A stretch of DNA of 64,000 nucleotides from JAFGCL01 sp964492335 (GCA_964492335.1 CAZBJX010000010.1:21801-85800), one strand, 5' to 3'; shown: positions 38,912 through 48,815, numbered from the stretch's first letter. Notes: generated from the sequence alone by a model not told the origin. Program-made: numbers and translations.

Positions 38912-41116
38912 TCAGGCCTCCGCCACGTCCCTGGGGATGGCCTCCATGTAGAGGCGCGCCAGCCGCGCCACGGGGGCCTTGACCCAGCGGTTGATCACCA
39001 GGGACCGCCCCTTCACCTCGCCTATGCGGGTGCAGGGAACGCCCCGTCGGCGGCACAGGGCGGCCACCTTCGCCCGGTCCGCCGGGGGCACGCTGACAAC
39101 CACCCGGGACTGGGTCTCCCCGAAGAGGAGCGCGTCGGCCCGCAACGCGTCCTCAAGCTCGATCACGGCGCCGCGGCCACCCAGGATGCAGCACTCCGCC
39201 AGGGCCACGGCCAGCCCCCCCTCCGAGCAGTCGTGGGCGCTGGAGACCAGGCCCCGGGACACCATTTCCAGCACCGCGCCCTGCACCGCCTTCTCCCGCG
39301 CCAGGTCCAGGGCGGGCGCCCTTCCCCGGCGCAGGCCGTGGACCAGTTGGAGGTACTGGGAGCCCCCCAGCTCCCGCCTGTTCTCGCCGATGAGCAGGAC
39401 CGTGTCCCCCTCTTTCTTGAAATCGGCGCTGGTGGTCCGGCCCACGTCCTCCACCACGCCCACCATGCCGATCACCGGCGTGGGGTAGACCGCCCCCCGG
39501 GGGTTCTCGTTGTTGAAGCTCACGTTCCCGCTGACCACCGGCAGGCCCAGGGCCCGGCAGGCCCGGGTGATCCCCCTGACCACCTGGTAGAATTGCCAGT
39601 AGACCTCGGGGTTGAAGGGGTTGCCGAAGTTGAGCCCGTCGGTGACCCCCAACGGTCTCGCGCCGCAGCAGACCAGGTTGCGGGCGGCCTCCGCCACGGC
39701 GATCTGCCCGCCCGCGAAGGGGTCCAGGTAGCAGTACAGCCCGTTGCCGTCGGTGGTGGCGGCAATGGCCTTGTTGATCTCCCTGACGCAGTACACGCCG
39801 GCATCGTTGCCGCCGGCCAGGCAGAGGGACCCGGTCAGCCTCCGGGCCACCTTCTGCGCCAGCCACTGCTTGGAGGCGATGGTGGGCGACGAGAGGAGCT
39901 GGCCCAGGGCCCCGGTGAGGTCTCCGGGCTGCCTGATCTTCCTCAGGTCCAGGCGCCGGGCCTCCTCGAGGTAAGCCGGCCGCCTCCTCTCCCGGGTGTA
40001 CTCGGGCCCTACGGCCAGGGCCCTGGCCGGCACTTCCGCGGCCAGCTTCCCGCCGTCCCTCACCCGCAGGATGCCGTCGGCGGTCACCTTCCCGATCACG
40101 CTGCACTGCACGCCGTGCCTGGCAAACACCGCCTCCACCTTCTTCAGGCTCCCGGGGCGGACGATGAGGAGCATCCTCTCCTGGGACTCGGAGAGCATGA
40201 CCTCGTAGGGGGTCATGCCCTCCTCCTTGCGCGGCACCCGGGCGATGTCGATCTCCATGCCGGTGCCCGCCTTGTGGGCGGTCTCGCTGGTGGAGCAGAC
40301 TATGCCTGCCGCGCCCATGTCCTGCATGCCCACGATGAGCTTCCTGGCGGCCAGTTCCAGGCAGGCCTCGCGGACGGCCTTCCCGGTCTTCGGGTCGCCG
40401 AGGGCCACGGCGCTCTTCCTCTGCTCGGCGCTCTCATCCAGGCCCGATGACGCGAAGCTGGCCCCCTCCACGCCGTCCCGCCCGGTGGCCCCGCCGGCGA
40501 TGACCACCAGGTTGCCGGGGCCGTCCGCCCGGGCCCGGACCATGTCCCCCTTCTTCAGCAGACCCACGGCCATGACGTTGACCAGGGGGTTCCCCTGGTA
40601 GGTGGAGTCGAAGTACACCTCGCCCCCGATGGCGGGCAGGTCGACCTCATTGGCGTAGTCGGTGAACCCCCGGGCCACCTCCTTGAAGATGGTCCTGGCC
40701 CGGCCGTCTTCCGGCGGGCCGAAGCGCAGCGAGCTGAGGACGAAGAGGGGGCGGGCGCCCACGGTGAAGATGTCCCGGATGCACCCGCCGGCGCCGGTGG
40801 CGCTGGCGATGTAAGGCTCGATGGCCGAGGGGTGGTTGTGGGACTCCACCTTGAAGACCACGGCGTAGTCGTCGTCAATGGACACCGCGCCGGAGTTCTC
40901 CCCGGCGGTGAGGAAGACATTCTTCCCCGAGGTGGGCAGCAGGCGCAGCACCTTCCGGGAGTTCTTGTAGGAGCAGTGCTCCGACCACATGGCGGAGAAC
41001 ATCCCCAGCTCGGTGTAGTTGGGCTCCCTCCCCAGCAGCGCCCTGATCCGGTCATACTCGGCGGCGGAGAGCCCCATCTCCTCCGCCAGATCTGCGCCCT
41101 TCTTCTCCCTGGCCAT
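38912..41116 (-). CDS. purL: Phosphoribosylformylglycinamidine synthase, large subunit type
   Basis: 734 residues, the size of small-type PurL that works with PurS and PurQ. MWSEHCSYKNSRKVLR, VFKVESHNHPSAIEP, GGCIRDIFTVGARP and DMGAAGIVCSTSETAHK are diagnostic; the second half repeats the PurM-like fold (GGNDAGVYCVREINKAIA, then SAHDCSEGGLAVAL). It uses ATP and glutamine-derived ammonia in purine synthesis. Start ATG with CAGGAGGAAG upstream. No purS or purQ is nearby. Confidence 0.96.
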   Translation of the reverse strand: MAREKKGADLAEEMGLSAAEYDRIRALLGREPNYTELGMFSAMWSEHCSYKNSRKVLRLLPTSGKNVFLTAGENSGAVSIDDDYAVVFKVESHNHPSAIEPYIASATGAGGCIRDIFTVGARPLFVLSSLRFGPPEDGRARTIFKEVARGFTDYANEVDLPAIGGEVYFDSTYQGNPLVNVMAVGLLKKGDMVRARADGPGNLVVIAGGATGRDGVEGASFASSGLDESAEQRKSAVALGDPKTGKAVREACLELAARKLIVGMQDMGAAGIVCSTSETAHKAGTGMEIDIARVPRKEEGMTPYEVMLSESQERMLLIVRPGSLKKVEAVFARHGVQCSVIGKVTADGILRVRDGGKLAAEVPARALAVGPEYTRERRRPAYLEEARRLDLRKIRQPGDLTGALGQLLSSPTIASKQWLAQKVARRLTGSLCLAGGNDAGVYCVREINKAIAATTDGNGLYCYLDPFAGGQIAVAEAARNLVCCGARPLGVTDGLNFGNPFNPEVYWQFYQVVRGITRACRALGLPVVSGNVSFNNENPRGAVYPTPVIGMVGVVEDVGRTTSADFKKEGDTVLLIGENRRELGGSQYLQLVHGLRRGRAPALDLAREKAVQGAVLEMVSRGLVSSAHDCSEGGLAVALAECCILGGRGAVIELEDALRADALLFGETQSRVVVSVPPADRAKVAALCRRRGVPCTRIGEVKGRSLVINRWVKAPVARLARLYMEAIPRDVAEA

Positions 41117-41140
41117 GTCTTCCTCCTGTCATAACAAAGA

Positions 41141-41166
41141 TGGCCGGCGCCGCGGCGCCGGCCATG
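41141..41166 (-). terminator. Perfect 26-bp palindrome between secF and purL
   Basis: Positions 41141-41166 read the same on both strands without any mismatch. On the minus strand it follows secF and is succeeded by CTTTGTT, so it may serve as a terminator of secDF. As a dyad close to purL it could also be a protein-binding site. Confidence 0.5.
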
Positions 41167-41215
41167 TCGCTTTCAGGCCCCGGGCCTGCGCCCCGGCGGG
41201 CCGGAGCGCCCCGCT

Positions 41216-42142
41216 CTATGCCCCGCTCTTCCGCAGCCGCGACAGGCCGGGGATGATCTTCAGCCAGTCACCGTGCTCCCACATGACCAGCACCTGGCCG
41301 GCCACGAAGATGGAGCTGTAGGCGCCGGCCACGATGCCCACGAAGAGGGCCAGCAGGAAGCTGCGGATGGGCCCGCCGACGATGAGGTACACGGTGAGCA
41401 CGGCCAGGACCGTGGTGATGGTGGTGTTCAGGGAGCGCACCACGGTCTCCGAGATGCTGAAGTTGAGCAGCAGGTCGTAGTCGCCGCCGCCGACGCCCCG
41501 GGCCTTGTTCTCCCGTATGCGGTCCAGCACCACGATGCTGTCATTGACACTGTAGCCGATGATGGCCAGCATGGCCGTGATGAACAGCGGGTCCACCTCC
41601 CAGCTGGCGAACCGCCCCACCAGAGAGAAGATGCCGAAGGTGAGCAGGATGTTGAAGACCAGGGCCACCACCACCGACGTGCCGTAGCGATAGGAGTGGG
41701 GCACCTTGCGGAAGGCCCAGGTAATGTAGACCAGCATGAGGGCCACCGCCAGGGTGATGGCGATGGCTGCGTCGCGGGTGGTCCGAGAGGCGATGGCCGG
41801 CGAGATGTAGCCCGTTTCCCCCTCGAGCACGGTCCCGATGGTGCCCAGCCCTTCCTTCAGGGCATCCTGCTGGTCTTCCCCCATGTCACCCAGGCGGATG
41901 AGGAAGTCGTTGCCCGTCTTCTGGATGCGGCCGGACAGGCCGCCGTGGCCCAGCTCCCCCAGCCTGGCGGTCACCTGGTCCATGCCGATGCCTTCGTTGG
42001 GCTCCAGCAGGACCTGGAAGCCGCCCTTGAAGTCCCACCCCAGCCTCAGCCCCCCGGGCGTGAAGGCCAGGACCGCGCCGAGGACCATGATGACCAAGGC
42101 GGCCAGCAGGAACCAGCGCCTCTTGCCGGCGAAGTCAAACAC
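41216..42142 (-). CDS. secF: Protein translocase subunit SecF
   Basis: 308 residues with six membrane helices and one large external loop. VFDFAGKRRWFLLAALV opens helix 1, then GLRLGWDFKGGFQVLLEP, and AMLAIIGYSVNDSIVVLDRI is the conserved helix pair of the RND-type export proteins. It uses the proton or sodium gradient to help pull proteins through SecYEG. GTG 42142 is chosen because it overlaps the secD stop by eight bases and matches family length; a longer ATG start at 42208 would add an Arg-rich stretch overlapping secD. Confidence 0.93.
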   Translation of the reverse strand: MFDFAGKRRWFLLAALVIMVLGAVLAFTPGGLRLGWDFKGGFQVLLEPNEGIGMDQVTARLGELGHGGLSGRIQKTGNDFLIRLGDMGEDQQDALKEGLGTIGTVLEGETGYISPAIASRTTRDAAIAITLAVALMLVYITWAFRKVPHSYRYGTSVVVALVFNILLTFGIFSLVGRFASWEVDPLFITAMLAIIGYSVNDSIVVLDRIRENKARGVGGGDYDLLLNFSISETVVRSLNTTITTVLAVLTVYLIVGGPIRSFLLALFVGIVAGAYSSIFVAGQVLVMWEHGDWLKIIPGLSRLRKSGA

Positions 42143-43736
42143 CCTTGCCCTCCGCCTTCTCCTCCACCCCGAACAGGGCCATCTTCCGGGAGAGCCGCCC
42201 TCCGGCAATCAGCAGGAGCAGGGTCTTGGAGATCACTATGGCGCTGAACATGCTCACCGCCACGCCGATGAAGAGGGTCACGGCGAAGCCCGCGACCACG
42301 GTGGCCGTGGGGATGCTGGAGCCGAACCAGTAGAGGATGATGCAGGCGATGAAGGTGGTGATGTTGCTGTCCCGGATGGCCGGCCAGGCCCGGCTGAAGC
42401 CGGTGTCGGCCGCCGCCTTCAGCGTGCGCCCGGCGCGCAGTTCCTCCTTCAGGCGCTCGAAGATGAGCACGTTGGCATCCACGGCCATGCCCAGGGACAC
42501 GATGAAGCCGGCTATGCCGGCCAGCGTCAGCGTCACCGGTATCAGCTTGTAGACGGCCAGCACGATGACCGTGTACATGACCAGGGCGACAGCCGCCGCC
42601 AGGCCGGGCAGGCGGTAGTACAGGAGCAAGAAAAGCCCCACCACCAGCACCCCCACCATGATGGCCGTGAAGGACCGGCGGGTGAAGTCGGCCCCCAGGG
42701 TGGCCGACACCCACTTGGGGCCGTAGCTGACCTCCAGCGGCATGGGCAGCGCGCCGGAGGTGAGCTGGATGGCCAGCAGGTGCGACGAGTCGGCGTCGAA
42801 GCTGCCGGTGATCTCCGCGGTGGTGAAGCGGCTCTCGTTGATGGTGGGGCTGGAGATCAGCTCGCCGTCCAGGACTATCCCCAGCCGGTCCCTGGGGCTC
42901 GGCTGGCCGTACAGGCGCCCCGCAATGTCGTTGAAGATGTGCCAGCCGTCGCTGTCCCAGTCGATGCTCACCCCCCACTTGACCACCCCCAGAGAGTCCG
43001 TGGAGGCGCTCCTCTTCGCGCTGACCAGATAGGCCCCGGTGAGCGGCACCACCGTGCCGTCCACCTTCGCGCCCTGCGCCGGCATCCAGCAGGCGGCCGA
43101 TCTCTGGGCGCTGCTGAGCGCGCCGGTGTCGACGGGGTTGCCGCCCAGGTCCGTGTATGAGGCGGTAAGGTTGTCGCCGATGGTGAGGATGGCCACCGGC
43201 ACCTTGCTGTCGAGGGTGTAGAAGTTGCGGCTGCCCGGCACCGCCGCATCGAAATAAGAGGTGCGGCCCCCCGTCAGATAGTCATCCAGCGTGACCTCGC
43301 CGGCATCGCCGGTCTCCACCTCGCGGAACTCCAGGCTGGCCATCGTCTGGATGAGGCCCAGGGCCCGGTCCACGTCCACCCCGGGCAGCTGGATGTCGAT
43401 GCTGTCCGCCCCCAGCCGGCGGATCACCGGCTCCACCACGCCGTAGGAGTCCACGCGCTTCTTGATGGCGGTGGTGGCCGCCTCCATGGCGTCGTCCCGG
43501 AAGCGTCTGAACTCCTCGGTCCCGTTGTCCTCGAAGACGCCGCGGTACACCACGTGGGTCCCGCCCTGCAGGTCCAGGCCCAGGCGCAGCCCCAGATTGC
43601 CCGCCTGCCGGTCGAGGACGCTGGTGCCGCTGGGCGTCAGTATCCAGATGGAGACGCCCAGGACCGCCGCTATGAGGAGAATAGCCCAGCCGTTCCCGCC
43701 GAATCTCGGCCTTCTTCGTGTCAGCCGGCTGCGCAT
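42135..43736 (-). CDS. secD: Protein translocase subunit SecD
   Basis: 533 residues. GLRLGLDLQGGTHVVYRGVF after helix 1, the P1 domain (IDIQLPGVDVDRALGLIQTM, LEFREVE), and the C-terminal membrane block with AIMVGVLVVGLFLLLYYRLP, GMAVDANVLIFERLKEELR and TGFSRAWPAIRDSNITTFIA are all as in the family. It pairs with SecF in late protein export. An insertion of about 100 residues in the P1 region is unremarkable for the phylum. It follows a CCA-like gene by 39 bases. Confidence 0.95.
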   Translation of the reverse strand: MRSRLTRRRPRFGGNGWAILLIAAVLGVSIWILTPSGTSVLDRQAGNLGLRLGLDLQGGTHVVYRGVFEDNGTEEFRRFRDDAMEAATTAIKKRVDSYGVVEPVIRRLGADSIDIQLPGVDVDRALGLIQTMASLEFREVETGDAGEVTLDDYLTGGRTSYFDAAVPGSRNFYTLDSKVPVAILTIGDNLTASYTDLGGNPVDTGALSSAQRSAACWMPAQGAKVDGTVVPLTGAYLVSAKRSASTDSLGVVKWGVSIDWDSDGWHIFNDIAGRLYGQPSPRDRLGIVLDGELISSPTINESRFTTAEITGSFDADSSHLLAIQLTSGALPMPLEVSYGPKWVSATLGADFTRRSFTAIMVGVLVVGLFLLLYYRLPGLAAAVALVMYTVIVLAVYKLIPVTLTLAGIAGFIVSLGMAVDANVLIFERLKEELRAGRTLKAAADTGFSRAWPAIRDSNITTFIACIILYWFGSSIPTATVVAGFAVTLFIGVAVSMFSAIVISKTLLLLIAGGRLSRKMALFGVEEKAEGKGV

Positions 43737-43775
43737 CAGCTACTCATCCCTGACGATCAACAAAGATTGCGTCTA

Positions 43776-45302
43776 TCATATCACTTTGGAGCGGGGTTGT
43801 CTCTCGGCCAGGCGGCTTCGCGCCAGTTGCAGGGCCTCTTCCCTGGTGGATATCTCGCCGGCCCCCTGGGCCTCGCGCACCGTCTCCAGGACCTCCCCGA
43901 TCTGCGGGCCCGGGGGGAGCCCCAGCTCCCGCATCAGGTCGTGGCCGTCGATCAGCTTGGGCGGCGCCGCCACCGCCTGGTCCTCCTCCCGCTGCGCCAG
44001 CACGTATTCCATCAGCCGGCTGTGCCGCTCCCACTCGGCCCGGTCGAGGCGCGGGCCCTGCGTGGCCAGGAAGTCGGCCAGGGAGAGGAACATGATGTCC
44101 ACGCTCACGCCGGCGGTGTCGCGGAAGAAGCGGTAGATGGCCCTGCGGGTGGGCAGCCCCTGGTCGCCGCCCATCTGCCACAGGCGCAGGTGGGACTCGA
44201 TCATCTTCTGCACCATCCTGGTCTCCCGGTTGCTGAACCGCAGGCGCTGCATGATCCCCCCGGCCACCTCCGCGCCCAGCGTGGGGTGGCCGTAGAAATG
44301 CGCCCGCCCGTCCGCCGTGAGCACCTTCGTCTGGGGCTTGGCGATGTCGTGGAGCAGGATGGCCAGCTTGACCAGCCCGGCCCTGGTGAGCCCGGGGCCG
44401 GCCTCCTCCCGGAAAGACTCGATGTGCGGCGCCAGGTGGGGGGCCAGGGACAGCATGTCCGGCCCGGTCTCCGGGTCGAGCAGGCGCTCCAGGGCGGCCA
44501 CCGACTGCACGGAGTGGTTGAAGACATCCCAGTGGTGCTCGCGGGGCTGGTCCACCCCCTTGGTGAAGGTCAGCTCCGGGATGACGGCCGTCAGCAGGCC
44601 CAGCCGGTCCAGGTGGAAGATGGCCCCTGCCGCGCCGTCCAGCGACAGGATGCGGCCCAGCTCCTCCCTCACCCGCTCGCCCGCCACGCGGCTGATGAGG
44701 TGGCTGTCGCGGCCCATCATGGCCTCGGTGCCGGGCTCGATGCTGAAGGCGTACTCCGCCGCCAGGCGGACGCCCCGGACCAGGCGGGCGGGGTCGTCCC
44801 GGAAGACGGACGGGCCGACGGCCCGCACCACCCCCGCCTTGAGGTCGTCACGCCCGCCGAAGGGATCGATGATGGGGAACCGGGAGGGGCGGGCGGCGCC
44901 GGTGCCGCCCAGGGCCACGGCCATGGCGTCGAAGGTGAAATCGCGGCAGGAGAGGTCCTCCTCGATGGAGCCCCGGAGAGTGGACAGGTCCAGGTGCCGC
45001 CGCGGCTCCCGGGGCCGGTGAGCGGCCTGGCCCTCGCGGGCCTCATCGCTCCCCGCCAGCACCACCCGGGCTATCCCCAGGGGCTCGTCCAGCAGCACGA
45101 AGTGGCCGCCAAGGGCAGCGGCCACCTCCCGGGCGAAGGCCGGGGCGCTCACGCCCACCGCCAGGTCGATGTCCCCGGTCTCCCGGCCCAGCAGGGTGTC
45201 GCGCAGGTAGCCGCCCACCAGGAAGGCGCCGGCGCCGGCGGGGAGAAGGCCCGTGACCCGGTCCAGGAGACTGATATCGCCCGGGGCAATGGCCAGCGCC
45301 AT
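43776..45302 (-). CDS. CCA tRNA nucleotidyltransferase / poly(A) polymerase family, with HD domain
   Basis: 508 residues. The nucleotidyltransferase core is FLVGGYLRDTLLGRETGDIDLAV (GG and DxD motifs cut short here as GDIDLAV), followed by DLSTLRGSIEEDLSCRDFTF with the conserved RRDFT-like site, and DDPARLVRGVRLAAEY. A metal-dependent HD phosphohydrolase domain follows near residue 310 (LAILLHDIAKPQTK and HFYGHPTLGAEVAG). Such proteins add CCA to tRNA, or poly(A), in bacteria. Substrate assignment needs comparison with another copy in the genome. One base overlaps def. Confidence 0.85.
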   Translation of the reverse strand: MALAIAPGDISLLDRVTGLLPAGAGAFLVGGYLRDTLLGRETGDIDLAVGVSAPAFAREVAAALGGHFVLLDEPLGIARVVLAGSDEAREGQAAHRPREPRRHLDLSTLRGSIEEDLSCRDFTFDAMAVALGGTGAARPSRFPIIDPFGGRDDLKAGVVRAVGPSVFRDDPARLVRGVRLAAEYAFSIEPGTEAMMGRDSHLISRVAGERVREELGRILSLDGAAGAIFHLDRLGLLTAVIPELTFTKGVDQPREHHWDVFNHSVQSVAALERLLDPETGPDMLSLAPHLAPHIESFREEAGPGLTRAGLVKLAILLHDIAKPQTKVLTADGRAHFYGHPTLGAEVAGGIMQRLRFSNRETRMVQKMIESHLRLWQMGGDQGLPTRRAIYRFFRDTAGVSVDIMFLSLADFLATQGPRLDRAEWERHSRLMEYVLAQREEDQAVAAPPKLIDGHDLMRELGLPPGPQIGEVLETVREAQGAGEISTREEALQLARSRLAERQPRSKVI

Positions 45303-45790
45303 TACAGGCCCTGGTCTTCCTCCGGCTCGATGGAGTACAGGTCGTCCGGGCTCTGGATGTGGTCGATGTAGAGCACGCCGTCGAGGTGATCGATCTCGTG
45401 CTCCAGCACCTGCCCCAGCAGCTCGTCCCCCTTGATGCGGCGCTCCTTCCAGTTGCGGTCCCGCGCCCTGACCGTCACCGCCTGGGACCGCCTGATCCTC
45501 CCCTGATAGCCGGGGACGCTGAGGCAGCCTTCCTGCACCTCGCGCTCGCCGGCCTTCTTGACCACCTCCGGGTTGATCAGGACCAGGGGCTCCTCGCCGG
45601 GGATGGTGATGACCACCAGCCGCAGAGACACGCCGACCTGCGGGGCCGCCAGGCCCACGCCGCCGGCAGCCGGCGTGGTCTCCAGCATGTCATCGATCAG
45701 CTTCCGGACCTTCGGGTCCGGGGCGCTGATCCGCTTCGCCTTGCGGCGCAGCACCGGGTCGGGGACGGTGCGGACCTTCAGAATAGCCAT
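45302..45790 (-). CDS. def: Peptide deformylase
   Basis: 162 residues. The three zinc/iron-enzyme motifs are intact: GVGLAAPQVG (motif 1), EGCLSVPG (motif 2, metal Cys) and HEIDHLDG (motif 3, two metal His and catalytic Glu). It removes formyl from new N-terminal methionines. Common bacterial clustering with priA, seen 103 bases upstream. Confidence 0.97.
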   Translation of the reverse strand: MAILKVRTVPDPVLRRKAKRISAPDPKVRKLIDDMLETTPAAGGVGLAAPQVGVSLRLVVITIPGEEPLVLINPEVVKKAGEREVQEGCLSVPGYQGRIRRSQAVTVRARDRNWKERRIKGDELLGQVLEHEIDHLDGVLYIDHIQSPDDLYSIEPEEDQGL

Positions 45791-45893
45791 TCAGATGCCC
45801 TCCGGGCGGGGGTGGTTTACGAGGTGATTATAGGCCGGCGCCACACCTGCCGCAAGGCCATTGAGGGCAGCCGTTAGAGGCAGCGCCGGTCCC

Positions 45894-48329
45894 TCACAGC
45901 AGCGTCACCGGGTCGACGTTGGCCACCCACCCCGCCGGCAGCGGCATGTCCGCCAGTAACCGGGCCGGGTCGCCGCCGCGCAGCACTATCTGCCAGCGGT
46001 AGCGCCCGCGTATCCGGGCGAAGAACATCGGCGCCGGGCCCACCAGGTCAACCTCCAGCCCCTCGCGCTCCTTCTTCTCGGCCAGGCGGCCGGACATCTT
46101 CTCCGCCCCGGCCCGGCAGGCAGCGGCGTTGGCATGACTGTAGACCAGGGACACCAGCCGGGCAAACGGCGGCTGCCCGTGGGCCCGGCGCAGCTCTATC
46201 TCCTGCCGGTAGAAGGCGGCGTAGTCGTGCCGGGCGCCGGCGGCGATGGCGTAGTGGTCCGGGGTATAGCTCTGGACCACCACCCGGCCGGGGAGGGCCC
46301 CGCGCCCCGCCCGGCCCGCCACCTGGTCCAGCAACTGGAAGGTGCGCTCGCCCGCCCGGACGTCCGGGAAGTGCAGGATGGTGTCCGCCGATATGACCCC
46401 CACCAGGGTCACCAGGGGCAGGTCCAGCCCCTTGGCGATCATCTGCGTCCCGATGAGGATGTCCGCCTCGTGGGCCAGGAAGGCCTCCAGGATCCTCTCG
46501 TGGGAGCCCCTGTCCCTGGTCACGTCCCGGTCCCAGCGCAGCGTCCGGGCCGAAGGGAAGGCCTGGCGCACCTCGGCCTCCACCCTCTCCGTGCCCAGCC
46601 CCAGGTAGCGGATGCGCCGGCTCCAGCACACGGGGCAGAGATCGGGCACGGCCCGGCGGTAGTTGCACTGGTGGCAGGACAGGACGGCCTCCCCGGCATG
46701 GTAGGTCAGCGCCAGGTCGCAGCGCGGGCAGCGCATGGCGTAGCCGCAGTTGCGGCACTGCACGAAGGTGGAGGTGCCCCGCCGGTTGAGAAACAGGATG
46801 ACCTGCCCGCGGCCATCAAGGGTCTCGCCGATGGCCCGGCCCAGGGAGCGGCTGAAGATGCTGCGGTTGCCCGTCTTGAGCTCCTCCCGCATGTCCACCA
46901 GCTCCACCTCGGGCAGGGGCGCCTCGCCCCGCACGGTGACCCGCTGCGGAAGCTCCAGCAGCCGGTACTCGCCGGCGGCGGCCCGGTGGTAGCTCTCCAC
47001 ATCAGGGGTGGCGCTCCCCAGGACGACCACGGCCCCGCACAGCCGCGCCAGCCTCAGGGCCACTTCCCGGGCGTGGTAGCGGGGCGCCGGCTCCTCCTGC
47101 TTGTAGGTCCACTCGTGCTCCTCGTCGATGACGATCAGCCCCAGGTCCGGCTGCGGGGCGAACAGGGCGCTGCGGGGACCGATGGCCACGTCAAAGGCCC
47201 CGTCCGCGGTGCGGCGCCATTCGTCGAACTGCTCCCCCAGGGACATCCGGCTGTGCAGCACGGCCACCCGCCCGGGGAAGCGGGAGGCGAACCGGCCGAT
47301 GGTCTGCGGGGTGAGGGATATCTCGGGCACCAGCACGATGCCCCTCCGGCCCCGGGCCACCGCCGCGGCCAGCGCCCGCATGTAGACCTCGGTCTTGCCG
47401 CTGCCGGTCACCCCGTGGAGCAGGAAGACGGGCGGGGGGAGGCCCCCGGGCCCGCTCCAGCCGGCCGCCTGGTCCAGCGCCGCCTCGATCTCCCGGAGCG
47501 CCGCCGCCTGGGCCGCCGTGGGGACGGGGGGCGGAGCCGGCTGGAACTCCCGGTCCTCCAGGGGGTCACGCCACTCCTCGACGCGGCTCTCCCGGACCAG
47601 CCCTCTGTCCCGCAGGGCCTTCACCGCCGCCGCCGGGGCCCCGGTGCCCCTGGCGGGGACCGGGCCCTGCCGGCCGGCCAGCAAACGCAGCAGGGCCGCC
47701 TGCCTGGGCGCCCGGCGCGCCAGGCGGTCCGCCTCGGCCAGGGCCTCTTCCACCCCGACGCAGAGCCCCAGGTGCGGGACCATCCGGGCCTGCACGCGGG
47801 GCCTCTCCAGCTCCTCGGTCCGGGTAACGGCCCCTTTCTCCAGGAGCCCGTCCAGCGCCCGCCGGGCCCTCCTCAGGCCCAGGGCCTTCTCCAGGGCCGG
47901 CTGGGCCAGCCGGCCCTCCCGCTCCAGCAGCCCCACCAGGCGGCCCTCGTCAGGGGTGAGGCCGCTCAAGGGCGGACAGGGCCCCGGGGAAAGCTGGTAG
48001 CTGGCGATGGTCCGGCGCTCGAACCCCGGCGGGAGCATCAGGGCCGCCGCATCGAAAAGGGGGGCCAGGTAGTGCTCGCTGATCCACCGGGCCAGCTCCA
48101 CCCGGGCCGGCGACAGCAGCGGCCCGGCGCCGATGGCCCCGATGACGTCCCTGGTCTCCGGGAACTCGGGCAGCTCGGTCAGCCGGAAGACAATCCCCTG
48201 GAGGGTCCGGGCGCCAAAGGGCACCCAGACAGCCTGGCCGACGCTCAGGCTGAGCGGGGCGGGGATGCCGTAGCTGAAGGTGCGCCGCTGGGCTACCGGC
48301 GCGTTGACGGCGACTTCCGCGTAGCCCAT
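45894..48329 (-). CDS. priA: Primosomal replication protein N' (PriA helicase)
   Basis: 811 residues. The N-terminal DNA-binding part begins YAEVAVNAPVAQRRTFSYGI; helicase motifs follow: HGVTGSGKTEVY (Walker A), VIDEEHEWTYKQEEPAPRYH (DEEH box), GSATPDVES; the zinc arm is CRNCGYAMRCPRCDLAL with CHQCNYRRAVPDLCPVC (eight cysteines); later IGTQMIAKGLDLPLVTLVGV and LLDQVAGRAGRGALPG. It restarts stalled replication forks. Conventional in all motifs. Confidence 0.95.
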   Translation of the reverse strand: MGYAEVAVNAPVAQRRTFSYGIPAPLSLSVGQAVWVPFGARTLQGIVFRLTELPEFPETRDVIGAIGAGPLLSPARVELARWISEHYLAPLFDAAALMLPPGFERRTIASYQLSPGPCPPLSGLTPDEGRLVGLLEREGRLAQPALEKALGLRRARRALDGLLEKGAVTRTEELERPRVQARMVPHLGLCVGVEEALAEADRLARRAPRQAALLRLLAGRQGPVPARGTGAPAAAVKALRDRGLVRESRVEEWRDPLEDREFQPAPPPVPTAAQAAALREIEAALDQAAGWSGPGGLPPPVFLLHGVTGSGKTEVYMRALAAAVARGRRGIVLVPEISLTPQTIGRFASRFPGRVAVLHSRMSLGEQFDEWRRTADGAFDVAIGPRSALFAPQPDLGLIVIDEEHEWTYKQEEPAPRYHAREVALRLARLCGAVVVLGSATPDVESYHRAAAGEYRLLELPQRVTVRGEAPLPEVELVDMREELKTGNRSIFSRSLGRAIGETLDGRGQVILFLNRRGTSTFVQCRNCGYAMRCPRCDLALTYHAGEAVLSCHQCNYRRAVPDLCPVCWSRRIRYLGLGTERVEAEVRQAFPSARTLRWDRDVTRDRGSHERILEAFLAHEADILIGTQMIAKGLDLPLVTLVGVISADTILHFPDVRAGERTFQLLDQVAGRAGRGALPGRVVVQSYTPDHYAIAAGARHDYAAFYRQEIELRRAHGQPPFARLVSLVYSHANAAACRAGAEKMSGRLAEKKEREGLEVDLVGPAPMFFARIRGRYRWQIVLRGGDPARLLADMPLPAGWVANVDPVTLL

Positions 48330-48353
48330 CTATGGCCCTTCCTGCGGCGCGGG

Positions 48354-48815
48354 CTACTCCTCCGGAGGGGGGGCGTCCCCCGCCGCCACCGCGTCCTCGG
48401 CCTGGGCCTCCTCCGGCAGCTCCTCCGACACCAGCTCCGAGACCATGTCCGGCGTCATGGTCGCCCTGGCCTTCGACTTCAGCTTGGCCCGGCTGGCCCG
48501 GCTGCTCAGGCCGCGGAGGTAGAACAGCCTCGCCCGGCGGACGTCGCCCCGGGAGACTATCTCCACCTTCTCCACGAACGGGGAGTTCAGGAAGAAGGTG
48601 CGCTCCACGCCGGTCCCGTACGTCACGTGTCTGACCGTGAAGTTGGCCCGGTTGGCTCCCTTGCGCACCCTGATCACAATGCCGGAGAACACCTGGGTGC
48701 GCTCCTTGTCCCCTTCCTTCGTCTTCACGCTGACCTTCACCCGGTCGCCGGGGCCGATCTCCGGGTGCTTGACTTTGGCCCTGGTCTCCAGCATCCAACC
48801 GATGTCCTTGCTCAA
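48354..48815 (-). CDS. rplS: Ribosomal protein L19 with acidic C-terminal extension
   Basis: About 153 residues. HPEIGPGDRVKVSVKTKEGD, RTQVFSGIVIRVRKG, ANFTVRHVTYGTGVERTFFL and VRRARLFYLRGLSSRASRAK are L19 sequence. A further 40 residues at the C-terminus are Glu/Ala-rich, beyond the usual 115-residue length. The start is uncertain: TTG 48815 overlaps the trmD stop (TTGA) and gives the expected leader before PGD; ATG 48794 would be shorter by seven residues. trmD-rplS is the standard order. Confidence 0.88.
   Translation of the reverse strand: MSKDIGWMLETRAKVKHPEIGPGDRVKVSVKTKEGDKERTQVFSGIVIRVRKGANRANFTVRHVTYGTGVERTFFLNSPFVEKVEIVSRGDVRRARLFYLRGLSSRASRAKLKSKARATMTPDMVSELVSEELPEEAQAEDAVAAGDAPPPEE

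Noticed and set aside
42143..42208. Extended N-terminus of SecF starting at 42208
   Set aside because: It adds an Arg-rich stretch before the first helix and overlaps secD; GTG 42142 fits the family.
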